Source of the DNA: JAJCYE01 sp036260105
Lineage (GTDB): Bacteria; Actinomycetota; CADDZG01; JAHWKV01
Assembly: GCA_036260105.1 (NCBI GenBank)
Contig: DATAAN010000310.1
Span: 1-7,277, forward strand
Reading direction: 5' to 3'
DNA length: 7,277 nucleotides
In this document: positions 1-5,807 of the stretch, piece after piece
How the letters are laid out: each line of letters starts with the position of its first letter
Position numbering within the stretch: the stretch's first letter is position 1
The notes under the pieces: model-generated
Seen by the model: only the letters and a program-made list of their open reading frames with translations
Databases searched by the model: none
What the model was told of the DNA's origin: nothing
Position numbers and translations under genes: made by a program

Positions 1-1
1 A

Positions 2-133
2 GCGCGGCGGATCCGGGATCAGGTTGGGGAGAAACCCCTCGGTGAAGACCATGACTTTCTTGAGAACCTTGCAGCCAACCTCGTAGTCGGATTAATCGTC
101 GGAACTGTGCTCGTAGTCATTTCTGTTGACTGA
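2..133 (+). CDS. C-terminal fragment of an unrecognised protein with a terminal membrane helix (5' end outside window)
   Basis: Reading from base 2, one frame stays open for 43 codons and stops at TGA (131-133). The fragment starts with a charged stretch (ARRIRDQ, then GEKPLGEDHDFLE) and ends in a hydrophobic segment of about 18 residues (NLVVGLIVGTVLVVIS) followed by VD. A charged region leading into a single Val/Ile/Leu/Gly-rich C-terminal helix is a believable membrane-protein tail and unlike the Arg/Pro-rich shadow frames elsewhere in this window. The family cannot be identified from so little. The gene would run toward ehuA, so the two are convergent, with 218 nt between their stops. Local base composition is visibly less GC-rich than the ehu genes. 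A chance open frame of this length is possible. Confidence 0.5.
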   Translation, partial: ARRIRDQVGEKPLGEDHDFLENLAANLVVGLIVGTVLVVISVD

Positions 134-351
134 GTAGAGCAAGAAGGCAAGGTGTGCGAGGGATGATCCAAGAACGGGGCTCAAGAAGGACATTGGGTCC
201 TCATCGACCGTTTGATTGCAGCTCAGTTGACCGCTACTCATCAGCGGAGTGCCAAAGCTCGAGACACGACGACCTTGGCCGATGAGAGGCCATTACTTCA
301 TGCGGTCGACTAACTTATCCTCCGATGTTGATCGACGACAACAAGACGGGT
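134..351. other. Convergent intergenic region with no supported gene
   Basis: This gap lies between the plus-strand fragment ending at 133 and the ehuA stop at 352. Transcription from both sides should end here, but I see no hairpin followed by a T-run on either strand. The best stem is weak: CCGCT (231-235) with AGCGG (243-247), 5 bp with a 7-nt loop. A 40-codon frame starting with ATG at 163 exists, but it has no properly spaced ribosome binding site and a low-complexity Ser/Arg-rich product, so I do not call it. Confidence 0.6.
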
Positions 352-1149
352 TCAATGCTTCAACACCGCTTGAAGGAAGCTGCGCGTTCGCTCCTCGGTC
401 GGGCGGCTGAAGATGTCTTCCGGCTTTCCCTCCTCGACGATCCGGCCTTTGTCGAACATCAGGACCCGGTCGGCGATCTCTCGGGCGAAGCCCATCTCGT
501 GGGTGACCAGCAGCATCGTCATCTCGCCTGAGGCGGCGAGCTCCCGCAGCACGTTAAGCACCTCGCCGACCAGCTCCGGGTCCAGGGCCGAGGTCACCTC
601 GTCGAACAGCATGACCTTCGGCTCCATCGCAAGAGCGCGTGCGATCGCCACACGCTGTTTCTGACCACCCGAGAGCTGATCCGGCGAGTGGTTGGCGTGC
701 CGGCCCAGGCCGACCTTCTCCAGTAGCTGCGTTGCCCGCTGCCGCGCCTCCGCCTTGGGAACTCCGAGGACCCTGTTCGGCCCGATAGCGACGTTCTCAA
801 GTGCGGTGAGGTGCGGAAAGAGGTTGAAGTGCTGGAACACCATGCCGACCTGTCCCCGGACCTTGCGGACGTGGGCCTCGGAGGCCTTCACCATCTCGGT
901 CCCACGCTTCTCGTGGTAGAGGCTCTGGCCGCCCACCCAGACGAAGCCGCTGTCCGGACGATCGAGCGTCATGATCACCCTCAGGATCGTCGTCTTGCCC
1001 GAGCCGCTCGGGCCCACGATGACGATCTTCTCCCCGGGGGCTACCTCGAGGTCCAGCTCGTCCAGGACGCGGTTGTCGCCGAAAGACTTCGTGACCCGCT
1101 CCAGCCGGACCATTGGATCGGCCCCGGTCTGCGCCTCAGGCTCGGGCAT
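352..1149 (-). CDS. ehuA: Ectoine/hydroxyectoine ABC transporter ATP-binding protein EhuA
   Basis: This is the cytoplasmic ATPase that powers the importer, 265 aa, a normal size for the polar-amino-acid-transporter ATPase family. All nucleotide-binding motifs are intact: Walker A GPSGSGKT at 46-53, Q-loop Gln in VFQHFN near 106, signature LSGGQ at 159-163, Walker B LFDE at 181-184 followed by TSALD, and the switch histidine in THEMG at 217. The region around FDEVTSALDPELVGEVL is typical of this family. The ATG at 1149 overlaps the end of ehuD by 14 nt and has a modest AAAGGCGG-like site upstream. A second ATG at codon 13 (1113) is a possible start, since homology to the family begins around there. 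It is the last gene of the block. The ATPase alone would only be called a polar amino acid transporter subunit; the Ehu name rests on the neighbouring binding protein. Confidence 0.9.
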   Translation of the reverse strand: MPEPEAQTGADPMVRLERVTKSFGDNRVLDELDLEVAPGEKIVIVGPSGSGKTTILRVIMTLDRPDSGFVWVGGQSLYHEKRGTEMVKASEAHVRKVRGQVGMVFQHFNLFPHLTALENVAIGPNRVLGVPKAEARQRATQLLEKVGLGRHANHSPDQLSGGQKQRVAIARALAMEPKVMLFDEVTSALDPELVGEVLNVLRELAASGEMTMLLVTHEMGFAREIADRVLMFDKGRIVEEGKPEDIFSRPTEERTRSFLQAVLKH

Positions 1150-1831
1150 ACTGGTACCGCCTTTCGAGATATCGCACGAGTACCGCTGCCGGAACGCTCA
1201 CCGCAAGAAACAGCAATCCGGCCAGGGTGAAGGGCTCCAGGCCGCGGAACGTAAAGCCTTGAATGCTGCGAGCCACCGCCAGCAGCTCGACCACGGTGAT
1301 CGTCGACAGCAGGGGAGCCTCCTTGAACATCGCCACCAGATAGTTCCCCAAAGCCGGGATTACCGTCGGAATTGCCTGGGGCAGCACGATGTGGCGCCAT
1401 GTACCGGCACGCGACATGTTGAGGGCCACCGCGGCCTCCCACTGGCCGCGAGGAACGCTCTCGATACCGGCTCGGTAGCTCTCCGAGGTGTAGCAGCCGT
1501 AGTGGATCCCCAGACCGAGAACTCCGATCAACATCGGCGCAAGCACTATCCCGAACTCCGGCAGAACGAAGTACAGAAAGAAGAGCTGCGCCAGGAGAGG
1601 TGTGGAACGGATGAACTCGACCAGCCCGCCGACCGGCCAAGAGATCAGCTTCCGGCGCGACCTCCGCGCCAGAGCCAGGAATAGGCCAAGCACCATGGCG
1701 ACCAGGATGCCGAGCAGAGTGGCGAGCACGGTGACCCGCAGGCCCGCTACAAGCTCGGGGATTATCTCTCGAGCAAACGCCCAATCCCAGTTGCCCTGCG
1801 ACTGTCCCTGAGCGAGGAGTGCCCCGCTCAT
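1136..1831 (-). CDS. ehuD: Ectoine/hydroxyectoine ABC transporter permease EhuD
   Basis: This inner-membrane permease of the HisM/HisQ type (231 aa) should pair with EhuC to form the translocation pore. Hydrophobic segments lie at roughly residues 28-55, 68-91, 94-114, 150-172 and 200-222. The segment FIRSTPLLAQLFF (73-85) is characteristic of this permease family. The cytoplasmic EAA loop that docks on the ATPase runs about 128-153, with the core GQWEAAVALNM. The start ATG overlaps the ehuC stop as ATGA (1828-1831), so translation is likely coupled. A GAGGG site (1839-1843 on the plus-strand numbering) sits 7 nt upstream. Assignment as EhuD rather than EhuC follows gene order (second permease, next to the ATPase). 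The transporter fold is certain; the C/D naming is less so. Confidence 0.87.
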   Translation of the reverse strand: MSGALLAQGQSQGNWDWAFAREIIPELVAGLRVTVLATLLGILVAMVLGLFLALARRSRRKLISWPVGGLVEFIRSTPLLAQLFFLYFVLPEFGIVLAPMLIGVLGLGIHYGCYTSESYRAGIESVPRGQWEAAVALNMSRAGTWRHIVLPQAIPTVIPALGNYLVAMFKEAPLLSTITVVELLAVARSIQGFTFRGLEPFTLAGLLFLAVSVPAAVLVRYLERRYQYARA

Positions 1832-2505
1832 TTCACTACCCTCGCCAGGCGCCCGACGTCCAGGCCTTTACCGAAGCGCCGCTCCGCCAGCCGTACTGCC
1901 AGGGTGATCACGCCCGCCAGCAGCCCGTAGAGAAGGAACACGCCGAGGAAGATCTCTGGAGAGGAAGCCGTTCCGTTCACCCGTAGGGTCTGCGCCTGGC
2001 GCATCAGGTCGTTCAGCGCAATGAGCGACACCAGCGAAGAGGCCTTGAGCACCTCGATCACCAGGCTGCCGTACGGCGGCAGCATGGTGACCAGGGCCTG
2101 CGGAAAGACCACATGTCTCAGGCGCTGCCAGTAGGTCATGTTCAAAGCCGTCGCTGCTTCGCTCTGGCCTCGCGGAACTGCCTGTATCCCACCCCGAACC
2201 AGCTCCGTGCCGTAGGCGCCCATGTTGGTGCCCAGAGCCAGCACGCCGGCGTGGAGGGGGCTCAGGAAGATATTGAGCATGATGGGCAGGGCGAAGAACA
2301 CCCAGAAGAGCAAGATGATCGCCGACACGCCGCGAAACAGCTCGACGTAGATCCGGACCACCCAGCGGACCCACGGCCGGCTCGAGAGGCCGGCCAGCCC
2401 GCCGGCAAGCGCCAGGACGGTGCCGAGAAGCACCGCCAGGGCAGTTACCTGGACCGTGATGCCGGCGCCCTCGAGCAGCCGTCCGAGGACCTGACTGCCG
2501 GGCAC
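1828..2505 (-). CDS. ehuC: Ectoine/hydroxyectoine ABC transporter permease EhuC
   Basis: First of two permease subunits, 225 aa, HisM/HisQ type. Hydrophobic segments are visible at about 14-40, 57-80, 83-105, 137-165 and 186-207. The EAA loop spans roughly 112-137 with core GQSEAATALNM and ends in HVVFPQA, the standard contact with the ATPase. The start is GTG at 2505, only 6 nt after the ehuB TAA. The Shine-Dalgarno match before it is poor (AAAGAG), so translation probably depends on ribosomes arriving from ehuB. The stop overlaps the ehuD start by 4 nt. The two permeases share the EAA pattern but differ elsewhere, as expected for a heterodimeric pore. Confidence 0.87.
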   Translation of the reverse strand: MPGSQVLGRLLEGAGITVQVTALAVLLGTVLALAGGLAGLSSRPWVRWVVRIYVELFRGVSAIILLFWVFFALPIMLNIFLSPLHAGVLALGTNMGAYGTELVRGGIQAVPRGQSEAATALNMTYWQRLRHVVFPQALVTMLPPYGSLVIEVLKASSLVSLIALNDLMRQAQTLRVNGTASSPEIFLGVFLLYGLLAGVITLAVRLAERRFGKGLDVGRLARVVK

Positions 2506-2511
2506 TGCTCT

Positions 2512-3447
2512 TTAGCTGTCCATCCCGAAGTCGTACGGCCGGCCGATGAGGTCTTGGACCGTCACGTCCCTGGCCGCCTCGGTCTCCTCCTCGGTAAAGC
2601 CGAACTCCTGGATCAGCGGGAGGATCTCATTGGCCTGACGCATCTCGAGCAGCTCTTCGTTGAAGGCGTCCCGGAACTCTTTGTCCTCGAAGCGGAAGAC
2701 GAACCCGCCGCATCCGAGCTGCTCCTCACCGTTGACCACCGGGATGAATCCTTCGGTCGCCTCGAAGCCGGGGAGGTTCCTCACCTGCTCACGGACCGTG
2801 ATTCCGGTGAGTGCCAGGGCGTCGATCCGTCCGGCCCTCAGGGCGTCCACCACGTCGGCTGTCGAGTCGAAACGCCGGAGCCGGTCTGCCGGGATGCCGG
2901 CGGCCTCCGCATAGCCGACCTCCACGGCGCCGGTCACCACTCCGAGCGTGACGTCGTCGTTTGCGGCGATGCTTGCGAAGTCGGTGATCCGTTCCGGGTT
3001 TCCGGCCGGCACGGCGAAGGCGCTGGTGGCGCAGTAGTCGGGGTCGGTGAACAGCGCCTGCGACGCTCGCTCCTCGGTGATGAACATGCCGGCGGCTACC
3101 ATGTCGTAACGTCGGGCTCGAAGACCGTTGATGAGAGCTCCGAACTCAACGACCACGCTGTCGATTTCGGTGATGCCCATGCGGTCGAGCACGGCCCGGG
3201 CCACTGCCGGCGCCTCCCCGTCGGGCTCCCCCTGCTCGTTCTCGAACCCGTATGGACGCTCGTTCGCAAAGCCGATACGAATGCCTTCCGCGCGCGCCCG
3301 TTCGAGAAGGCTGGCGTCCTCTCCGGCGCCGCCCGCTTCGTTCTCCGATCCGCCCCCGCATGCCCCTGCGAGCAAGACGAGGGTGAGAAGCAGTGCCAGT
3401 CTGGGGATCAGGCCCCGGTTGCGGCCTAGGTTATGAGCCCGGTTCAT
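2512..3447 (-). CDS. ehuB: Ectoine/hydroxyectoine-binding lipoprotein EhuB
   Basis: Extracytoplasmic solute-binding protein of family 3, 311 aa from ATG 3447. The frame extends upstream to a GTG at 3516, but 3447 is chosen because GGAGG lies 5 nt before it and a clean signal peptide follows: basic RNRGLIPR, hydrophobic ALLLTLVLL, then AGAC with the lipid-modified Cys at 30. A Gly/Ser/Glu-rich linker leads into the mature domain. Hallmarks of EhuB are IGFANERPYGFEN (58-70), GEAPAVARAVLDRMGI (77-92), AAGMFITEERA (118-128) and TGAVEVGYAEAAGIP (172-186). Glu63, Tyr66, Phe102, Phe122 and Arg127 fall at the same spacings as the ligand contacts I recall for the Sinorhizobium EhuB structure (Glu21, Phe24, Tyr60, Phe80, Arg85), giving an aromatic box for the ligand's positive charge and an Arg for its carboxylate. 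Another compatible solute or amino acid remains possible. Confidence 0.88.
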   Translation of the reverse strand: MNRAHNLGRNRGLIPRLALLLTLVLLAGACGGGSENEAGGAGEDASLLERARAEGIRIGFANERPYGFENEQGEPDGEAPAVARAVLDRMGITEIDSVVVEFGALINGLRARRYDMVAAGMFITEERASQALFTDPDYCATSAFAVPAGNPERITDFASIAANDDVTLGVVTGAVEVGYAEAAGIPADRLRRFDSTADVVDALRAGRIDALALTGITVREQVRNLPGFEATEGFIPVVNGEEQLGCGGFVFRFEDKEFRDAFNEELLEMRQANEILPLIQEFGFTEEETEAARDVTVQDLIGRPYDFGMDS

Positions 3448-3450
3448 AGA

Positions 3451-3457
3451 GTCCTCC
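3451..3457 (-). promoter_or_regulatory. Ribosome binding site of ehuB
   Basis: On the minus strand GGAGGAC precedes ATG 3447; the GGAGG core (3453-3457) has a 5-nt spacer. This decides the start against the longer reading from GTG 3516, which has no purine-rich site in front of it and would place a charged 23-residue extension before the signal peptide. Confidence 0.85.
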
Positions 3458-3542
3458 ATCTCAATCTCGACGAGCGGCTTTTTGCGACGGGGCCGGTAGC
3501 ACTCGGAGCCTTTCACCTATGGAGGGCGGATCGCAACAAGAC

Positions 3543-3583
3543 GGCAGTTGAGCGCAGCAGGCGGGGAATTGGCAGTCGGAGCG
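3543..3583. repeat. Imperfect direct repeat upstream of ehuB, 28-nt period
   Basis: GGCAGTTGAGCG (3543-3554) recurs as GGCAGTCGGAGCG (3571-3583), sharing GGCAGT and GAGCG with one extra base and one substitution. The copies start 28 nt apart, close to but not exactly a whole number of helical turns. They lie about 95-135 nt before the ehuB start, where paired operator half-sites or a duplicated leader element would be reasonable. No known regulator is assigned, and chance similarity in GC-rich DNA is not excluded. Confidence 0.4.
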
Positions 3584-3629
3584 AGCCGTGGCGCTCCACA
3601 GGGCGACGGCTATTCCTGAGATTGCCGTC
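3578..3629 (-). promoter_or_regulatory. Two adjacent GC-rich hairpins in the ehuB upstream region
   Basis: GGAGCG (3578-3583) pairs with CGCTCC (3592-3597) over an 8-nt loop. GACGGC (3605-3610) pairs with GCCGTC (3624-3629) over a 13-nt loop, with two further possible pairs inside. Both stems are 6 bp and separated by 7 nt. Neither is followed by U-rich sequence in the ehuB direction, so they are not simple intrinsic terminators. They could be a structured 5' leader, the end of the upstream transcript, or coincidence. The first stem also contains the GGAGCG end of the second direct repeat. Confidence 0.35.
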
Positions 3630-3715
3630 ATCAGCGACGCATGTTTGGAGCCCGCCGGCTGCTCTCTCCCCACCGCCGGCACAACGATGAGCCTGCCTGC
3701 GGGAGCTGGTGCAGC

Positions 3716-4816
3716 TCACGGACAGGTTCGGTAGTCGAGGACCAGCTGCACCACGCTTCGCTCCCGCTTAGCGAGCGCCATCAGGACCTCGGGTGCTTCG
3801 TCGGCCTTTACAACGTCCGTGATGAGCCACCGGCGTACCGCCTCGCCGTGCGCCCGAAGCAAGTCGCCTGTCTCGTCGGCCAACCGGTGGCGGTTCCACG
3901 ACCCCGCCACGCGGCGGGGGACCCTTGCGATCTGGGCACAGCGTACGGTCAGACCATTGTGGTGGAACTCCTCGCCCAGTCGCACCTCCGGTGCGCCCCC
4001 CTGGTAGAACGCGAGGTCGATGACCGTGCCCTGGGGTCTCAGGCTGCGCAAGGCCCCGGCAAGAGCAACGTCGCGCCCTCGGCACTGAAAGACCAGGTCG
4101 GCACCTCGGTCGCCAGGGCCGTGATGCCACCTCTGCTTGCACCACTCCCAAGGATGCGTGACGGTTTCGTCGATGACCTGTGCTCCCAAAGCTTCAGCCA
4201 CCGCGAGTCTTCGCGGGTCCGGTTCGGCGACGGCGACCTCATGGGCGCCGTGGTGCACGGCCATCAGAGCGGTCAGCAGGCCGACCACCCCTGCGCCGGT
4301 GACGAGGATGTCGAGGTCTCGAACCCCGTCGGCAAGCTCCAGCGTCTCGCCGGTGGACATCTCGGCGGCTGCGTGAAGCAGGCCGTTCGCGCAGATGGGT
4401 CCCATCTGAGCCAGGTAGATGCCCAGAATGGGGTCGAACTCGGCTGGGACCGGGAGGGCTACCTCTGCGGGCGTCAGCACGTGGTGGGAGCGGTGGCCGT
4501 AGGCACCCGCGACGACGCTGCCCTCGGGCAGATCTTCCCGCCGGCTCTCCACCACCTCGGCGACCTCCATGTACCCCATCGACATGACGGGGTAACTTCG
4601 AGACTGACCCCCAGGGACGAAAATCCCCAGGTCCAGGTCTCGCCGGGAGGTGAACCCGGGATCGGTCCCCTTCAGATATGTGAGTTCCGTCCCGGCCGAC
4701 ACACCGCTGTAGAGCGTGCGGACGAGCGCGCAACCGTTCGAGACCGGAGGCAGCTCCAGATCGAAGAAGGCCGGCTGCCAGGGCGAGCGGACGCCGAGCG
4801 AGGTCGCGCTAGTCAC
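3716..4816 (-). CDS. Medium-chain dehydrogenase/reductase family oxidoreductase lacking the usual zinc ligands
   Basis: Predicted cytosolic NAD(P)-dependent oxidoreductase, 366 aa. The frame is open up to 5008, but the extra 64 residues are Arg/Pro-rich shadow sequence over the upstream gene. GTG 4816 is chosen because a long GGAGG-repeat site lies 6 nt before it and family-like sequence starts there. The GroES-like half contains YSGVSAGTELTYLKG (36-50), equivalent to the SGICGTD region of zinc alcohol dehydrogenases. The catalytic-Cys position reads Ala41, the GHE motif reads Gly-Tyr-Met (81-83), and the four-Cys structural-zinc lobe is absent. The Rossmann half has GAGVVG (174-179) and an acidic residue (Glu198) at the end of the next strand, favouring NAD over NADP. 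SAGTE-type MDR proteins are known beside, or fused to, Gfo/Idh/MocA enzymes in glycan and natural-product loci; here the two are separate coupled genes. Substrate unknown. Confidence 0.82.
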   Translation of the reverse strand: MTSATSLGVRSPWQPAFFDLELPPVSNGCALVRTLYSGVSAGTELTYLKGTDPGFTSRRDLDLGIFVPGGQSRSYPVMSMGYMEVAEVVESRREDLPEGSVVAGAYGHRSHHVLTPAEVALPVPAEFDPILGIYLAQMGPICANGLLHAAAEMSTGETLELADGVRDLDILVTGAGVVGLLTALMAVHHGAHEVAVAEPDPRRLAVAEALGAQVIDETVTHPWEWCKQRWHHGPGDRGADLVFQCRGRDVALAGALRSLRPQGTVIDLAFYQGGAPEVRLGEEFHHNGLTVRCAQIARVPRRVAGSWNRHRLADETGDLLRAHGEAVRRWLITDVVKADEAPEVLMALAKRERSVVQLVLDYRTCP

Positions 4817-5807
4817 GCGCAGCCTCCTCCTCCACCAGTACCGATACACCTTCCCGGGCCGACCGGTCGACCGCCCATGCAAGAGCATGGCTGGCCAACG
4901 CCTCGTGGTAGGGCACCCGCACGCCGGCGACCTGCCCACGCACCGCCGCCACGAACTCTCGGTCCTCCCGGGCGATGGGATCCTCCCGCGAGGCGAAGGT
5001 CTGGTCACCCGACGGCGTGACTACACGTAGCTCGTGGTCACAGATGCCATGCTCACTCAGCTCGACGACACTGCTATCACCGACGAGCTGGAGGGCGACT
5101 CCATGGCGCCACTGCAGCAGGCAGGTGGAGCTGATGGTCCCGATGGCTCCGGATCGGAAGTGCAGGATCGTCGTCGAAACGGTGGGGGCATCGGCATCCG
5201 GGAGCTCCTCACGGACGGTGTGCGCTTCGACGGCATGAACCTGGTCCACCTGGCCTACCAGCAGCCGGGCCAGGTCGAACAGGTGCGTGGTCTGCTCCAG
5301 GACCTGCCCCCCCGAGCCCTGCCGCCTGGACCACCAAGGCGCGGCAGGGGTTCTGTCCAGCCAGTACCCGGTCACCAGTCGAGCAGGGGCCCGTTGCAAG
5401 AGTCTGGCCGCGTGTTCTACCAGGTCCAGGTGGCGCCAGTGGTACCCCACCCCGGTGAGGAGTCCCTTCTGACGAACTGCTGCGCTTATGGAAGCTGCCG
5501 TGGACAGATCCAGCGCCAGAGGTTTTTCGACGAAGAAAGGCAACGAGCGATCAACAGCGGCGTGCTCGAGTGGCCCGTGGGCGAAGGGAGGAACGCACAG
5601 CCACACCGCGTCGAGGTCCTCGGAGTCCAACAACGCCAACCCATCGCCGTACGCGCGGGTGCCATAGCGCTCAGCCGCTTGCTCCGCGCGCTCCTTCACA
5701 GGATCGGCGACGGCGACGATATCGACGTCGGGCATCTCGGAGAGCGCAGCGAGGTGCTTGCCGGCTATGAAACCGGTGCCTACGCAGCCGACCCTGAGCA
5801 CCTTCAA
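4809..5807 (-). CDS. Gfo/Idh/MocA family NAD(P)-dependent oxidoreductase
   Basis: Cytosolic sugar/cyclitol-type dehydrogenase, 332 aa, a normal family length. The N-terminal Rossmann fold is visible as VGCVGTGFIAGKH (6-18) and an acidic strand end in VAVADP (31-36). The hallmark EKP motif (94-96) follows FFV. In the C-terminal domain, GGQVLEQTTHLFDLARLL (166-183) matches the family's active-site segment, with His175 as the likely catalytic residue and Asp178 beside it. Family members oxidise or epimerise sugars, nucleotide sugars and inositols; the sequence does not say which. The start is TTG (5805-5807), overlapping the glycosyltransferase stop as TTGA, with no clear Shine-Dalgarno site, so it probably relies on translational coupling. 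GTG two codons later is an alternative. The end overlaps the MDR gene by 8 nt, which suggests that the two oxidoreductases act together, perhaps on one substrate. Confidence 0.88.
   Translation of the reverse strand: MKVLRVGCVGTGFIAGKHLAALSEMPDVDIVAVADPVKERAEQAAERYGTRAYGDGLALLDSEDLDAVWLCVPPFAHGPLEHAAVDRSLPFFVEKPLALDLSTAASISAAVRQKGLLTGVGYHWRHLDLVEHAARLLQRAPARLVTGYWLDRTPAAPWWSRRQGSGGQVLEQTTHLFDLARLLVGQVDQVHAVEAHTVREELPDADAPTVSTTILHFRSGAIGTISSTCLLQWRHGVALQLVGDSSVVELSEHGICDHELRVVTPSGDQTFASREDPIAREDREFVAAVRGQVAGVRVPYHEALASHALAWAVDRSAREGVSVLVEEEAARD
4823..4833 (-). promoter_or_regulatory. Ribosome binding site of the MDR gene, embedded in the upstream coding region
   Basis: The minus strand reads GGAGGAGGAGG here, 6 nt before GTG 4816. 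The same bases encode the Glu-Glu-Glu run (327-329) near the end of the upstream oxidoreductase. It is one of the strongest Shine-Dalgarno matches in the window and fixes the MDR start despite the longer open frame. Confidence 0.85.

Larger units (their letters stand above)
3448..3715. other. Intergenic region between the oxidoreductase block and ehuB; likely ehu promoter/leader
   Basis: These 268 nt separate the MDR stop (3716-3718) from the ehuB ATG. Short frames on both strands (minus 3682-3461, plus 3433-3690) give Cys/Ser/Arg-rich products without ribosome binding sites and are not called. The gap holds an imperfect direct repeat (3543-3583), hairpins at 3578-3597 and 3605-3629, and two copies of CCGCCGGC (3652-3659 and 3673-3680). 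The GCCGGC cores could pair with each other just downstream of the MDR gene, but no T-run follows, so a terminator is not supported. A small stem GAGCT/AGCTC (3703-3707 with 3713-3717) touches the MDR stop. I find no convincing -35/-10 pair. Confidence 0.6.

Noticed and set aside
163..285. 40-codon frame starting at ATG 163
   Set aside because: The purine-rich bases directly abut the ATG with no spacer, and the product is Ser/Arg-rich without a hydrophobic core or family likeness.
358..375. 6-bp hairpin CTTCAA/TTGAAG at the end of ehuA as a terminator
   Set aside because: It lies inside the last codons of ehuA and no T-run follows in the direction of transcription.
2113..3429. 438-codon open frame on the plus strand
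   Set aside because: It lies antisense to ehuC and ehuB. The product is rich in His, Arg, Pro and Glu with no recognisable domain, a usual by-product of high-GC codon bias.
3448..3516. N-terminal extension of EhuB from GTG 3516
   Set aside because: No Shine-Dalgarno site precedes it and it would put a charged segment before the lipoprotein signal peptide; ATG 3447 has GGAGG at ideal spacing.
3590..3670. Glycine-riboswitch-like snippets on the minus strand (GGGAGAG, AATCTCAGG, GTGGAGCGCC)
   Set aside because: The order is suggestive, but the conserved core between them is missing, the stems do not form, and the downstream gene is an ectoine transporter rather than a glycine-related gene.
3461..3690. 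Short frames on both strands between the blocks (73 and 85 codons)
   Set aside because: Cys/Ser/Arg-rich products, no ribosome binding site and no recognisable similarity; not better than chance in GC-rich DNA.
4817..5008. N-terminal extension of the MDR protein to an upstream start at 5008
   Set aside because: The 64 extra residues are Arg/Pro/Trp-rich and unlike the family, and they overlap the Gfo/Idh/MocA gene. GTG 4816 has a much better ribosome binding site.
3641..5020. 459-codon open frame on the plus strand
   Set aside because: It is antisense to the MDR gene, which has clear family motifs and a strong ribosome binding site. The C-terminus is Pro/Arg-rich low-complexity shadow sequence.
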